Shown here piece by piece: positions 33,605 to 42,934 of a stretch of DNA of 64,000 nucleotides. The stretch comes from Pseudomonas marginalis (GTDB lineage: Bacteria; Pseudomonadota; Gammaproteobacteria; Pseudomonadales; Pseudomonadaceae), in contig NZ_JALJWV010000001.1 in NCBI RefSeq assembly GCF_024169655.1, positions 3,477,001 through 3,541,000 on the forward strand. The letters are read 5' to 3'. The notes below the pieces were generated by a model. The model was not told the origin of the DNA and searched no databases. It saw only the letters and a program-made list of their open reading frames with translations. Each line of letters opens with the position of its first letter. The stretch's first letter is position 1. A program made the translations under genes and the position numbers.

Positions 33605-35158
33605 TCAGTCGGACGTAACCGTGCGCATCACCGTGTCCCGCGGCAGGTCAAACGCTTCGACCACTTGCACCACCAGGTCCATCTCCTGGTTCAACGCTTC
33701 GCGCTCCATGCGCTGGCGGATTACCCCAATCACCAGCACCGCCAAGGTTGTGATCGAATACGCCGGGCCGGAAAACGCGCGCACCCCGCTTACCAGCAAC
33801 ATCGCCGCCGCCAGCGCCTGGCCCACCAGGGGAATCGCCGTGGCCGCGCCGCGCCGCAGGATGAACCCGGTCAGCCCCGCCAACGCCGTACCGCTCAACG
33901 CCGTGGCGGCCGAACGGCCGACATCGATGCGATGGAACAAGCCCTGCTCCTTTTGCGCCGCCGCCTGAAGCTCGGCATCGAACGCCTGGCGGTCGGCGTG
34001 GCTGAGTTTGTCCTTGTATTGCTCGATCAGTGTTTCCGCGACCTGCGCTTCGATGTCCGCCAGCGCGACGGTCTCCATCGGTTCATCGAACTTGATCCCC
34101 AGCCGCTGCGCCACATCCTCGGCGATCTGGCGATACCCCACGCCGTGCCCCCGGGCGAGGTTCATGAAGCTGTCACCGCCCATGCGCTGCAACTCGATGG
34201 CCAACTTCAGTGGCTCACGCACCGCCGCATCAATCGAGGCGCTGCGCTTTTGCGCGATCAATTCGGCGAGGAATTTCAGCTCGTCCGGGCGCGCCTGCAC
34301 CAACGCCGGGAACAGCTCGCCATCTTCTTCGGCAAAACGCACTTCGGGACTGCGCTGGTCGGCGCGGATCATCCCGCGTCGCTCCTGCAGCAGGTCGGTG
34401 TACTGCACCACCGTCTGCAACTGTGGCCAATAGGCCGCGTGATCGAAGCTGGCCAGGTGAACGTTGGTCACCTTGGCCTTGAGCGCGGGCGTGATCGGGA
34501 TGGCATAGCGGCCGATGCAACGCTCGGTATCCGGTTTCATCGCCAGGGCCCAGTCCTTGCTGGAATGACAGTTGATCACCCGCCCCGAGAGCGGTGCGCA
34601 CACTTCATCCCAAGGGCTCGACGTACAGATCGCCCCACCCATCAACAGCAAATTGTTCAACGGCAGTTCGCGGGCGGTGTCGGGGTTGGCCAACACGCTC
34701 TTGACCAGGATGCGCGCGCCGAGGGAATGGCCGATCAAGTTGATGCGCCGCACCTGCAGCGACTCGCCGTGGAGGAACTCGGCCAATTCCGGCAACAGGC
34801 TGCGGGCCACTTCATCCACCCGGGCCTCGACACTTTTGTAATGGTCGAGAAAATACGCAATCGCCTTGCCCACCCCCACCGTCGCAGCGCCCAGGCCACC
34901 ACCGCCGAGCATTGCGGTGATCACGTCCTTGAACGGTGCAAACAGGTTTTCCAGAAAATGCCCGGCAGGCCAGAACAGCATCAGGTTGGTCGAACCTTCG
35001 ATACGTGCCAGTTGCGTCGTGAAGTTGCCCAGTTGCTGCCGGTCAAAGAACGCCGAGTAACCGTGCACATAGAGATTGAGCACGTCCCCCTGAGGCTCGC
35101 CGCACAGTACGAACGTGGGCTTGCGGGTACGGTGCATTTCATCCCACTGGTGCTGCAT
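33605..35158 (-). CDS. Alpha/beta-hydrolase-fold protein with membrane-associated C-terminal region
   Basis: 517 residues from MQHQWDEMH, which has AGGAG 10 bases upstream. Residues about 20-260: YVHGYSAFF, then nucleophile elbow INLIGHSLGARI and VTNVHLASFDHAAYW supplying a possible His, similar to DUF726/TMCO4-type hydrolases. The C-terminal third is helical with two hydrophobic segments (ATALSGTALAGLTGFILRRGAATAIPLVGQALAAAMLLV and SITTLAVLVIGVI) and a GPAY motif reminiscent of YaaW proteins. Substrate unknown; a lipase or thioesterase role is only a guess. A Gly-rich stretch (MLGGGGLGAATVG) lies in the N-terminal domain. Confidence 0.7.
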   Translation of the reverse strand: MQHQWDEMHRTRKPTFVLCGEPQGDVLNLYVHGYSAFFDRQQLGNFTTQLARIEGSTNLMLFWPAGHFLENLFAPFKDVITAMLGGGGLGAATVGVGKAIAYFLDHYKSVEARVDEVARSLLPELAEFLHGESLQVRRINLIGHSLGARILVKSVLANPDTARELPLNNLLLMGGAICTSSPWDEVCAPLSGRVINCHSSKDWALAMKPDTERCIGRYAIPITPALKAKVTNVHLASFDHAAYWPQLQTVVQYTDLLQERRGMIRADQRSPEVRFAEEDGELFPALVQARPDELKFLAELIAQKRSASIDAAVREPLKLAIELQRMGGDSFMNLARGHGVGYRQIAEDVAQRLGIKFDEPMETVALADIEAQVAETLIEQYKDKLSHADRQAFDAELQAAAQKEQGLFHRIDVGRSAATALSGTALAGLTGFILRRGAATAIPLVGQALAAAMLLVSGVRAFSGPAYSITTLAVLVIGVIRQRMEREALNQEMDLVVQVVEAFDLPRDTVMRTVTSD

Positions 35159-35253
35159 GGGCCGGTGACTCCTGGTGACGAGAGACGGCGATAGTAACAA
35201 AGGGTGGTGCCACAGGAAGATGAATCCTGACGGGCGTGGACGGCACAACAGCC

Positions 35254-36036
35254 TCAGAACAACGCCGCCGCCTTTGATTTAGCCAGATAACGCGCCGGGG
35301 TATCGCCCAGGTTGCGCCGAAACAGCGCAGTGAACGCGCTGGCACTGCTGAAGCCCAACTCAAACGCCACGTCGGTGATCGACACGCCGTGGCTGAGCCG
35401 GGCGGTGGCTTCCAGCAGGCAGACTTGCTGGCGCCAGGAGACGAACGTCATGCCCGTGCTCTCAAGGAAATGCCGGGTAAAGGTGCGTCGACTCATGCTC
35501 GACCAAGCGGCCATTTCGTCAATGGAGACGCTTTGCGTAGGCGCCTCCAGAAAACATTGGCAGGCGTGTGCCAACCGTGGCTCGTGGGGCAACGGCGCGC
35601 TGAGGGGCAGCTCGGGCATAGCCCCGATCTCATCGACCAGCAGCGTCAGCACGCAGGCCTGCCTGGCGCTGGGCAACGTCGATGGCTCGATGGCCAGCGC
35701 CGCCTGCAACAAATGCCTGAGCAGAGGCGACACTTCAAACACCTGGCAGCGCGCCTGCAACCCGGCCCGTGCGGCGGCGCCAGCGTCCAGGTAGGTATTG
35801 AGCATCACCACATCGCCGCGCATCTGCATTTCATGGGGCACACCGCCGGGAACCCAGATCGCCCGCTGCGGCGGCACCACCCAATTGCCCAGGTCGGTAA
35901 ACATTTTCAGCGCACCGGTGGAGGCGTAGGCGAACTGACCTCTCGGGTGCGTGTGCCGCGCAAACACAGTGCCGCAAGGGTATTCGCGCAGCGTTACCAG
36001 CGCGTCGGGGCTGTCGGAATCAAAAGTCGGCATCAT
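35254..36036 (-). CDS. AraC-family regulator with cupin domain
   Basis: 260 residues. Cupin part FARHTHPRGQFAYASTGALKMFT and VVPPQRAIWVPGGVPHEMQM; C-terminal HTH (about 155-255) with EMAAWSSMSRRTFTRHFLESTGMTFVSWRQQVCLLEA and ITDVAFELGFSSASAFTALFRRNLG. Same general class as the gene at 28247 but clearly distinct. It diverges from the EamA exporter gene at 36139, spacer 102 bp, so control of that exporter is likely. Effector unknown. Confidence 0.9.
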   Translation of the reverse strand: MMPTFDSDSPDALVTLREYPCGTVFARHTHPRGQFAYASTGALKMFTDLGNWVVPPQRAIWVPGGVPHEMQMRGDVVMLNTYLDAGAAARAGLQARCQVFEVSPLLRHLLQAALAIEPSTLPSARQACVLTLLVDEIGAMPELPLSAPLPHEPRLAHACQCFLEAPTQSVSIDEMAAWSSMSRRTFTRHFLESTGMTFVSWRQQVCLLEATARLSHGVSITDVAFELGFSSASAFTALFRRNLGDTPARYLAKSKAAALF

Positions 36037-36138
36037 GGCCCGATCTTGTCAAATATTGACCTGACATAGCAAGTGGGCCACCGCCCTACCCCCTAACATC
36101 GACGCCTTTGAAGCTGCTCTCTGCCCAAAGGAAAACCC

Positions 36139-37023
36139 ATGCTGAAAAAACACCTGGCGCTTGCCGTACTGGTTACGTTGGTCTGGGGCGTGAACTTCCC
36201 CCTCACAAAATTAGGCCTGCGCGCGATCGACCCCTTTGTCCTCACTGGCATACGCTTTGCCCTCGCCGCCCTGCCGCTGGTGTTTTTCATCAAGCGCCCC
36301 GCCGTGCGCTTCCACTATGTGGCGGCTTATGGGCTCATCTTCGGGCTGGGGATGTGGGGCGTGATCAACTATGGCATTCAGGTCGGTGTCAGCCCGGGAA
36401 TCGCCTCGCTGATCATCCAACTCAGCGTGTTTTTCACCATGGGCTGGGGCTATGTACTCTTCAACGAAAAAATCCGCGAGGCCCAAGTGCTCGGCGCCGT
36501 ACTCGCCGTGATCGGCCTGGCGGGGATTATCGCGACCCAACACGGCGAGCACGCGCTGCTGGGCATCCTGTTGATCGTCTTCAGCGCGCTGGCCTGGAGT
36601 GTCGGCAACGTCATCATCAAGCAATCGGGCGTGAAAGAGATCTTCTCGTTCATGGTGTGGGCCAGTTTGTTTCCACCGATCCCACTGTGGCTCATGGCCT
36701 GGTGGATGCGCGGCGGCGCAGCGTTCGACAACGTCGGCACCAACCTCGACCTGACGGCGGCGGGCTCCATCCTGTTCCAGGTCTACCTGGCCACGCACTT
36801 TGCCTACTGGGGCTGGAACTCACTGCTCAAGGCATACCCCGTATCCACCGTAGCGCCGCTGTCCTTGCTGATTCCCGTGTTCGGCATGACCAGTTCGATG
36901 TTGATCATCGGCGAGCGTATTTCCATGTCCAACCTGCTCTCGATTGCGCTCATCATCACGGGACTGGCCGTAGGGTTGTACCGCACGCCCGCAAGTGCGC
37001 GTGGCAAAACACTCAGCCAGTGA
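36139..37023 (+). CDS. EamA-family (DMT) transporter
   Basis: 294 residues with ten predicted helices: WGVNFPLTKLGLRAIDPFVLTGIRFALAALP in the first repeat, AWSVGNVIIKQSGVKEIFSFMVWA at the start of the second. It resembles the amino-acid/metabolite exporters of the RhaT/EamA group (YdeD-like O-acetylserine/cysteine exporters), though the substrate cannot be told from sequence. AAAGGA upstream of the ATG. Divergent from an AraC regulator gene. Confidence 0.9.
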   Translation: MLKKHLALAVLVTLVWGVNFPLTKLGLRAIDPFVLTGIRFALAALPLVFFIKRPAVRFHYVAAYGLIFGLGMWGVINYGIQVGVSPGIASLIIQLSVFFTMGWGYVLFNEKIREAQVLGAVLAVIGLAGIIATQHGEHALLGILLIVFSALAWSVGNVIIKQSGVKEIFSFMVWASLFPPIPLWLMAWWMRGGAAFDNVGTNLDLTAAGSILFQVYLATHFAYWGWNSLLKAYPVSTVAPLSLLIPVFGMTSSMLIIGERISMSNLLSIALIITGLAVGLYRTPASARGKTLSQ

Positions 37024-37166
37024 AAGACACGCCCGCGAGAACGCGGTCGCCCAGCAGAAAATCCCGCGCCCTGCACGATCACGCACTGCAAAAACACAAT
37101 TATCGACAGGCAAAAAGCGCTCTAATAGCCGCCTGTTGACTGGTTTTAAAGATTTTGGAGTTCGCA

Positions 37167-38975
37167 ATGCCCCATGAAGGCAACCTGTTACAAGCAGCCG
37201 TGGTGTTCCTGCTCGCCGCCGTGCTGACCGTGCCCCTGGCCAAGCGCCTGCAATTGGGCGCGGTGCTGGGCTATCTGTTCGCCGGTGTCATCATCGGCCC
37301 GTCGGTGCTGGGGTTGATCGGTAACCCGCAAAGCGTCGCGCAGTTCTCGGAGCTGGGTGTGGTGTTGCTGCTGTTCATCATCGGCCTGGAGTTGTCGCCA
37401 AAACGTTTATGGGTGATGCGCAAGGCGGTGTTCGGCGTCGGCCTGGCCCAGGTGCTGCTCACCGGCCTGGTGATGGGCGGAGTGGCGCTGTGGCTGTTTG
37501 GCCAGTCGTGGAACAGCGCGATCGTGCTCGGCCTGGGCCTGGCGCTGTCGTCCACCGCTTTTGGCCTGCAAAGCCTGGCCGAGCGCAAGGAACTGAACCA
37601 GCCCCACGGGCGCCTGGCCTTTGCGATTTTGCTGTTCCAGGACATTGCGGCGATCCCGCTGATTGCCATGGTGCCGTTACTGGCCGGGGGTGATCACCCA
37701 AGCTCGCAGGCCCAGGGCCTGCAGCACGTGTTGCAGATCCTCGGCAGCATCGCCGTGGTGATCATCGGCGGGCGCTATATGTTGCGCCCGGTGTTTCGCG
37801 TCGTCGCCAAGACCGGCCTGCGCGAAGTGTCCACGGCCACCGCGTTGCTGGTGGTGATCGGCACCGCTTGGCTGATGGAGCTGGTGGGCGTGTCCATGGC
37901 CCTGGGCGCCTTCCTCGCCGGCCTGCTGCTGGCCGATTCGGAATACCGCCACGAGCTGGAATCCCAGATCGAACCGTTCAAGGGCCTGCTGCTCGGCCTG
38001 TTTTTCATCAGCGTGGGCATGGGTGCCAACCTCAGCCTGCTGCTCAGCTCGCCGCTGGTGGTGATCGGCCTGACCCTGCTGTTGATCGGCTTGAAACTGC
38101 CGCTGCTGTATGCCGTCGGTCGACTGGTGGGCGATCTCAACCGCGAAAGCGCCTTGCGCCTGGGCGTGGTGCTGGCGGCAGGCGGTGAATTCGCCTTCGT
38201 GGTGTTCAAGATCGGCCGCGACCAGGGCCTGTTCGAACCGCACCTGTACGACATCCTGGTGCTGACCATCACCCTGTCGATGGCCGTGACGCCACTGCTG
38301 TTGCTGATCTGCCCGAAACTGTTCAAGCCCAGGGTCAAACCCGTGGAAGTCCCCGAGGAATATCGCACCATCCAAAGCGATGCACCGCGCGTGGTCATCG
38401 CCGGCATGGGCCGTATGGGTCAGATCGTCGCGCGAATCCTGCGCGCGCAAAACATTTCGTTTATCGCCCTGGACACCTCGGTGGAAACCATCGAGCTGAC
38501 CCGCAGCTTCGGCGGCATGCCGGTGTTCTACGGCGACCCGCAACGTCCGGAAATCCTGCATGCGGCCAAGGTCGACCGGGCGGAGTTCTTCGTCATCGCC
38601 ATGGATGACCCGGAGATCAACATCAAAACCGCCGAACTGGTGCGCAGCCTCTATCCGCACATGCAGATCATCGCCCGCGCCCGTAACCGTCAGCACGTCC
38701 ACCGTTTGGTGGACCTCGACGCGTCACCGGTGCGCGAAACCTTCTATTCCAGCCTGGAGATGAGCCGTCGCACCCTGGTGGGTCTCGGCCTGAGCCAAGC
38801 CCAGGCCGATGCGCGCATCACCCGCTTCAAGAACCACGACCTGCAAGTCCTCGCCGCCCAGCACGCGGTGTACGACGACGCGGCCAAGGTCATGCAGACC
38901 GCCCAGGAAGCCCGTGCAGAACTGGCGCGGTTGTTCGAGATGGACCGGCTTGAGGAAGAGTCCGACAAGGTGTGA
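37167..38975 (+). CDS. CPA2-family K+/H+ antiporter with RCK domain (KefB/KefC-like)
   Basis: 602 residues: Na+/H+ exchanger domain about 1-380 with some twelve helices, then an RCK/TrkA-N regulatory domain (VVIAGMGRMGQIVARILRAQ, dinucleotide-binding, with D in FIALDTSVE). The length equals E. coli KefB. In E. coli KefB/KefC protect against electrophiles under glutathione control; whether this one responds to glutathione is not shown. Start ATG with TTGGAG upstream; a TTG 12 bases earlier is less likely. No ancillary KefG/KefF-type gene is adjacent. Confidence 0.9.
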   Translation: MPHEGNLLQAAVVFLLAAVLTVPLAKRLQLGAVLGYLFAGVIIGPSVLGLIGNPQSVAQFSELGVVLLLFIIGLELSPKRLWVMRKAVFGVGLAQVLLTGLVMGGVALWLFGQSWNSAIVLGLGLALSSTAFGLQSLAERKELNQPHGRLAFAILLFQDIAAIPLIAMVPLLAGGDHPSSQAQGLQHVLQILGSIAVVIIGGRYMLRPVFRVVAKTGLREVSTATALLVVIGTAWLMELVGVSMALGAFLAGLLLADSEYRHELESQIEPFKGLLLGLFFISVGMGANLSLLLSSPLVVIGLTLLLIGLKLPLLYAVGRLVGDLNRESALRLGVVLAAGGEFAFVVFKIGRDQGLFEPHLYDILVLTITLSMAVTPLLLLICPKLFKPRVKPVEVPEEYRTIQSDAPRVVIAGMGRMGQIVARILRAQNISFIALDTSVETIELTRSFGGMPVFYGDPQRPEILHAAKVDRAEFFVIAMDDPEINIKTAELVRSLYPHMQIIARARNRQHVHRLVDLDASPVRETFYSSLEMSRRTLVGLGLSQAQADARITRFKNHDLQVLAAQHAVYDDAAKVMQTAQEARAELARLFEMDRLEEESDKV

Positions 38976-39051
38976 TGGCGCGGATGAACGATCTTGCGAA
39001 TTTTCTGACAGAATACGGCGCAATTTCGTTCATCTACCGGAGCGCTTCTTC

Positions 39052-39606
39052 ATGGCCACTTTCACCAAGACCGCCGTCCTGCTGGCCCTGGCGCTTAGCG
39101 CCGGCAGCGTATTCGCCGCGGCCAAGCCGGCGGATCAGACCATCTCCACCCTGGGCGGCAAGTTCACCTTCAACTTGCCCAAGGCCTACGTCGCCGACCC
39201 CCTGCCAGCCGGCAAGGCGGCAGACGGCACCGGGGATACCCAAGGTACGATGTACGCGAACCAAACCACGAAAAGTGTGGTCATCGTCGCCGAAACCGTG
39301 CGCAACGACGGGGTAACCATTAAAGACAATGACCCGCAGTTCCTCGACGGTGCGGTAGCTGGCTTCATCAAGGACCAGAGCGCCGCCCTGCCCGACTTCA
39401 AGAAACAGAACGAAAAGAAACTCACCTTCAAGGGCCTTGGCCTGCGCCAGGTCGACAGCACGGCCACCCAGGGCGGCGGCAAGACCTTGAACTCCACCTT
39501 CCTCGGCGGTTCCGGCAATCACTTACTGGTGATCCAGGCCATTTCGCGGGCGGATGATGTGAAGGGGCATGCAGAATTGGTGAAACAGATCACCGGCGGC
39601 AAGTAA
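39052..39606 (+). CDS. Exported protein of unknown function
   Basis: 184 residues with a Sec signal peptide (AVLLALALSAGSVFA, cleavage after VFA-AA). The mature part has alternating beta-strands (GGKFTFNLPKAYVADPL, KSVVIVAETV, LTFKGLGLRQVDST, NHLLVIQAISRAD), somewhat like DcrB/Mog1-type periplasmic folds. No catalytic motif seen. GGAGCG upstream. It follows the antiporter gene by 76 bp in the same direction but need not share its function. Confidence 0.75.
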   Translation: MATFTKTAVLLALALSAGSVFAAAKPADQTISTLGGKFTFNLPKAYVADPLPAGKAADGTGDTQGTMYANQTTKSVVIVAETVRNDGVTIKDNDPQFLDGAVAGFIKDQSAALPDFKKQNEKKLTFKGLGLRQVDSTATQGGGKTLNSTFLGGSGNHLLVIQAISRADDVKGHAELVKQITGGK

Positions 39607-39635
39607 ACCGCCCGTTAAAACCACACAGATCAATT

Positions 39636-39722
39636 GTGGGAGGGGGCTTGCCCCCGATGTCGGTGTGTCAGTCACAACATCTGTATCTGACCCACCACCA
39701 TCGGGGGCAAGCCCCCTCCCAC
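39636..39722. repeat. REPIN between convergent genes
   Basis: GTGGGAGGGGGCTTGCCCCC and its reverse complement enclose a loop of about 40 bp. The element fills the gap between the exported-protein gene and the esterase gene, both ending here. Confidence 0.92.
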
Positions 39723-39736
39723 CTTTTTAGCGGTGT

Positions 39737-40456
39737 TCACTTCACATTGGTTTCCAACCAGGCCTTCAAATCCTGCACTTCCGCTGCACTGATGGTGTGG
39801 TTCATGCCCGGATAAGTATGAAACTCCGGCTTCAACCCCACCCCCGACAACACCTCGTTCGCCCGCGTCGCCGAGGCATACGGCAGCGCTTGGTCCAACG
39901 TGCCGTGGCCAATGAAAATCGCCAGTTGGCCCAATCGCTCATCCGGCTTGAGCTGCGCCTTGAGCACCGGCAGCACGCTGCCACTGAGCGCAGCAATCCC
40001 GCGCACCAACTCAGGGTCACGTAACGCCACCTCGTAAGACATGATCGCGCCCTGGCTGAACCCTACCAAAAACACCCGGTCAGGCTGGGTGTGGTATTTG
40101 GCGGTGGCCTTGGCGACAAACGCCTTGATCAGCCTGGCGCTGTTCTGCAGGTCCTCAGTCACCCCATCGTAATCGCCGTCGCCCGGGGTCTTGGTAAACC
40201 AGCGAAACCCATTGGGTTCCACCGGCGTCGGAGCCCGGGCCGACAGGTAGGTCCAGGTGGACGGCAGCGCATCCTTGATGCCAAACAGGTCTTCCTCGTT
40301 GCTGCCGAAACCGTGCAGGAAAATCACCAGCGGCTGGTTGCGCGCATCACCCTGGGTCTGTTCCAGGTACGACAGCGGCAAGTCGGTGTGCAGGCTGGAA
40401 TCGGCATGGGCGACACCGGCCACCAGCGTCAGTGCCAGAGCGAACAGTTTGAACAT
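39737..40456 (-). CDS. Exported carboxylesterase/phospholipase-type hydrolase
   Basis: 239 residues with signal peptide (LFALALTLVAGVAHA). Alpha/beta hydrolase of the Abhydrolase_2 group: FLHGFGSNEEDL oxyanion region, nucleophile GFSQG with Ser, IFIGHGTLDQALP with the acid Asp, and His in PGMNH. Likely periplasmic or surface esterase acting on short acyl esters. It lies 11 bp downstream of cobF in the same direction, although no functional link to cobalamin is obvious. Confidence 0.88.
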   Translation of the reverse strand: MFKLFALALTLVAGVAHADSSLHTDLPLSYLEQTQGDARNQPLVIFLHGFGSNEEDLFGIKDALPSTWTYLSARAPTPVEPNGFRWFTKTPGDGDYDGVTEDLQNSARLIKAFVAKATAKYHTQPDRVFLVGFSQGAIMSYEVALRDPELVRGIAALSGSVLPVLKAQLKPDERLGQLAIFIGHGTLDQALPYASATRANEVLSGVGLKPEFHTYPGMNHTISAAEVQDLKAWLETNVK

Positions 40457-40467
40457 GGGAATCGACC

Positions 40468-41223
40468 TCAGGGTTTGCGCAGCAAATAAGTGTCCATGAT
40501 CCAGCCATTGGTCAGACGCGCAGCCTTGCGCACTCGTTGGATGTCTTCAGCGACTTCACTCACCTTGCCGCTGATGAGGATTTCATCCGGCGTGCCGAGG
40601 TAGGCCCCCCAATAAATGTCCAGATCCTGATCGGCCACGGTGCGGTAGGAATCTTCGGCGTCGAGCATCACCACCAGGGTGTCGGCATCGCTCGCCTGCC
40701 CCGCCGCCAAGCGGCGCCCGGTGGTGATCTCGATGGAGCGGCCGATGCGGTTCAGCGGCACTTTGTGCTGGGCCGCCAGGGCCTGCACGCTGGTAATGCC
40801 GGGGATCACTTCGAATTCAAAGACGCAGCGGCCACTGGCCAGGATCGCCTGCAAAATGCGAATGGTGCTGTCGTACAACGCAGGGTCGCCCCAAGCCAGG
40901 AAAGCCCCCACTTCACCGTCGGCCATTTCCTCGTTGATCATGCGCTCGAAGGTCTGCTGCTTGTCGCGATTGAGGTCCTGCACGGCGCTGGTGTAGTCGA
41001 TGTCCCCGCGCACCCGCTCGGGGCAATCGGCCTCGACGAAGCGGTAGCCGGGCTTGGTGATGTAGGTCGCGCAGATCTCGCGGCGCAGGTCGATCAGCTT
41101 GTCTTTGCTCTGGCCCTTGTCCATCAGGAAAAACACGTCGGTGCGGTTCAGCGCTTTCACGGCCTGCATCGTGATGTAGTCAGGGTTGCCGGCGCCAATG
41201 CCGATGATCAGGATGCGTTTCAT
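40468..41223 (-). CDS. cobF: Precorrin-6A synthase (deacetylating) CobF
   Basis: Cytoplasmic SAM-dependent methyltransferase of aerobic cobalamin synthesis: methylates C1 of precorrin-5 with loss of acetate to give precorrin-6A. 251 residues, normal for CobF. Uroporphyrin methylase fold with ILIIGIGAGNPDYITMQAVKAL at the N-terminus and AFLAWGDPALYDS, where GDPALYDS is the family's second SAM loop. A histidine phosphatase gene lies upstream. No other cob gene or cobalamin riboswitch occurs in the window, so the pathway is split in this genome. Confidence 0.95.
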   Translation of the reverse strand: MKRILIIGIGAGNPDYITMQAVKALNRTDVFFLMDKGQSKDKLIDLRREICATYITKPGYRFVEADCPERVRGDIDYTSAVQDLNRDKQQTFERMINEEMADGEVGAFLAWGDPALYDSTIRILQAILASGRCVFEFEVIPGITSVQALAAQHKVPLNRIGRSIEITTGRRLAAGQASDADTLVVMLDAEDSYRTVADQDLDIYWGAYLGTPDEILISGKVSEVAEDIQRVRKAARLTNGWIMDTYLLRKP

Positions 41224-41268
41224 GGGTTGCTCTCATTGCGGGGCGTGGATTTTGCCATGTTCACGCAC

Positions 41269-41823
41269 TCAGGCGTGAGTTTCCAGGCGCAGGCGCCAGA
41301 CGCCGTTGAAGCGCAGTTCAGTGCAAGACAGCGGCGCCACATCGATGCGATAGAACATCGCGACAGGAAACTGCATGACGTACAGCATTGCGGCGCGGAT
41401 GACAAACGGGTGGGTAACGGCCACGACATGGCCGGGTTCGGTTTGCAGCGACTGCATCCACTGCGCGACCCGTGCACAGAGCTGATCCACCGACTCGCCA
41501 CCGTGAGGTGCGCTGGCGCTGTCGGTGAGCCAGGTGGTCAGTTCGGCGCTGTCGAGCGCGGCGATGTCCTGACCTTTCCAGTGCCCGACATCGCCATCGC
41601 GCAAGGCTTCGTCGATCACCGCCTGATTGCCGAACAAGCTCGCCGTCTGACGGGTTCGCGCCTCGGGCCCACAGCGCAGCCGCACACTTTTTTTAAAGCG
41701 ACCGGCCAGGGACAATGCCGCGTGTTGCCAATCCATCGCCACCGATTCGTCATCGGCAAAGCAACCGCGCTTTTGCAACGGCGTGGCGGCATGGCAGATC
41801 AGTGTCAAACGGCTGGCTTGCAT
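41269..41823 (-). CDS. Histidine phosphatase superfamily protein with altered motif
   Basis: 184 residues. The N-terminal catalytic motif is ICHAAT where the family has RHGxT: His11 is kept, Arg is replaced by Cys and Gly by Ala. The second His is present in VVAVTHPFVIRA, and GHWKGQDIA supplies the usual acidic region only weakly. It lies 45 bp upstream of cobF in the same direction, so a role near alpha-ribazole phosphatase (CobC) is possible, but loss of the phosphate-binding Arg makes activity uncertain. Confidence 0.75.
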   Translation of the reverse strand: MQASRLTLICHAATPLQKRGCFADDESVAMDWQHAALSLAGRFKKSVRLRCGPEARTRQTASLFGNQAVIDEALRDGDVGHWKGQDIAALDSAELTTWLTDSASAPHGGESVDQLCARVAQWMQSLQTEPGHVVAVTHPFVIRAAMLYVMQFPVAMFYRIDVAPLSCTELRFNGVWRLRLETHA

Positions 41824-41914
41824 CGCAGATCGCAGCTAGGTGAAGGATAAGGCGACCAAGACTGGCGCAATTGGCGCCATGACGCAACGCCTTGAGCCAG
41901 ACGGCGCTGCTGCG

Positions 41915-42892
41915 CTAATCAAACCACTCCCGCCGCCCTTCGAACGTACTGGCGATCAACTCGACAATCATCTGCACCGCTTCGGCATGCTGCACCCGCG
42001 CATTCACCGCCAGCCAAACCTGGCGCTGCATGGGCTCGGCGAGCAATCCCGGCAAGGCCACCAGGCCACGGTCGAAGCTGCCCATGTAGTGCGGCAGCAA
42101 ACCGATGCAGGCACCGCAGCGGATCATCTCCAGCATCAGCGAATAGGCATGCACCTGCACCACCGCGGCCAGGCGCTGTGCTACTACGGTGTTCCACGGC
42201 TGCAACGCGTCCACCTGCCCATCCGGCTGCCACTGCACCAACATGTAGTCATCGAGGTCTTCGACACTGTCGGGGCGGGTCGTCAGCCGCGAGTAACGCT
42301 TGGCGATGTGCGGCAGGTAGTGCAAATGCGCCAGGAGCCGAGGCGGCTCGGTGGGAAAGCTCGGGCCGGGCGCGGAGCCTTCCGTGTCCGACAGCCACAG
42401 CACCACGTCAACGTCCACCGCTTGCAGGGACAGTTGGCTGTCGATGGAGATGATCTCCAGACGCACGCTGGCGTTGCGGCGCAGCAAGGCGATCAAGTCG
42501 CGTCCGAGGATGTCGTGCAGGATCGGCTCGGCCACGGCCAGGCGAATCAGTGGCTGCGCCACCACCGGCAGGCGCCGCGCGTGAGCCAGGGCCAGCAACT
42601 GCGCCTGCAACTGCTGGCCATCGCGGCTGAGTACCAGACCGTTGCCCTGGTAGCTGAACAACGCATGGCGCAGCTGCTCTTCCAGTTGTGCGAGGCGTTT
42701 GCGCAGCAGCGTCGCCTTGATATTCAGGCTGCGCGCCGCCTGCATGAAACAGCCGCAGCGCGCACTCACCAGGAAGTAGCGCGCGACCTCCGGCTCGATG
42801 TCGTTGGCCAGGGCCAGCCAGGCGCCGCGGGACTGACTCGGCTCGCGATAGGGTGCAGGCCCCGGGGGGCCAGACGGTTCTAGAAATGCCAT
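41915..42892 (-). CDS. LysR-type regulator, atypical N-terminus
   Basis: 325 residues from MAFLEPSG (AGGGAG just upstream). Winged HTH residues about 35-95: VARYFLVSARCGCFMQAARSLNIKATLLRKRLAQLEEQLRHALFS; the effector domain follows (LIRLAVAEPILHD, VVLWLSDTEG, RCGACIGLLPHYMGS). The Pro-rich 30-residue leader before the HTH is unusual. The gene ends 92 bp from the phosphatase gene and starts 42 bp from the isomerase gene end, in the same direction as the large TPS cluster. It could regulate that cluster or be unrelated. Confidence 0.82.
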   Translation of the reverse strand: MAFLEPSGPPGPAPYREPSQSRGAWLALANDIEPEVARYFLVSARCGCFMQAARSLNIKATLLRKRLAQLEEQLRHALFSYQGNGLVLSRDGQQLQAQLLALAHARRLPVVAQPLIRLAVAEPILHDILGRDLIALLRRNASVRLEIISIDSQLSLQAVDVDVVLWLSDTEGSAPGPSFPTEPPRLLAHLHYLPHIAKRYSRLTTRPDSVEDLDDYMLVQWQPDGQVDALQPWNTVVAQRLAAVVQVHAYSLMLEMIRCGACIGLLPHYMGSFDRGLVALPGLLAEPMQRQVWLAVNARVQHAEAVQMIVELIASTFEGRREWFD

Positions 42893-42934
42893 GGGAGACT
42901 CCCTGTCTTGTGCATCCAATACGGTCGACGCGTG

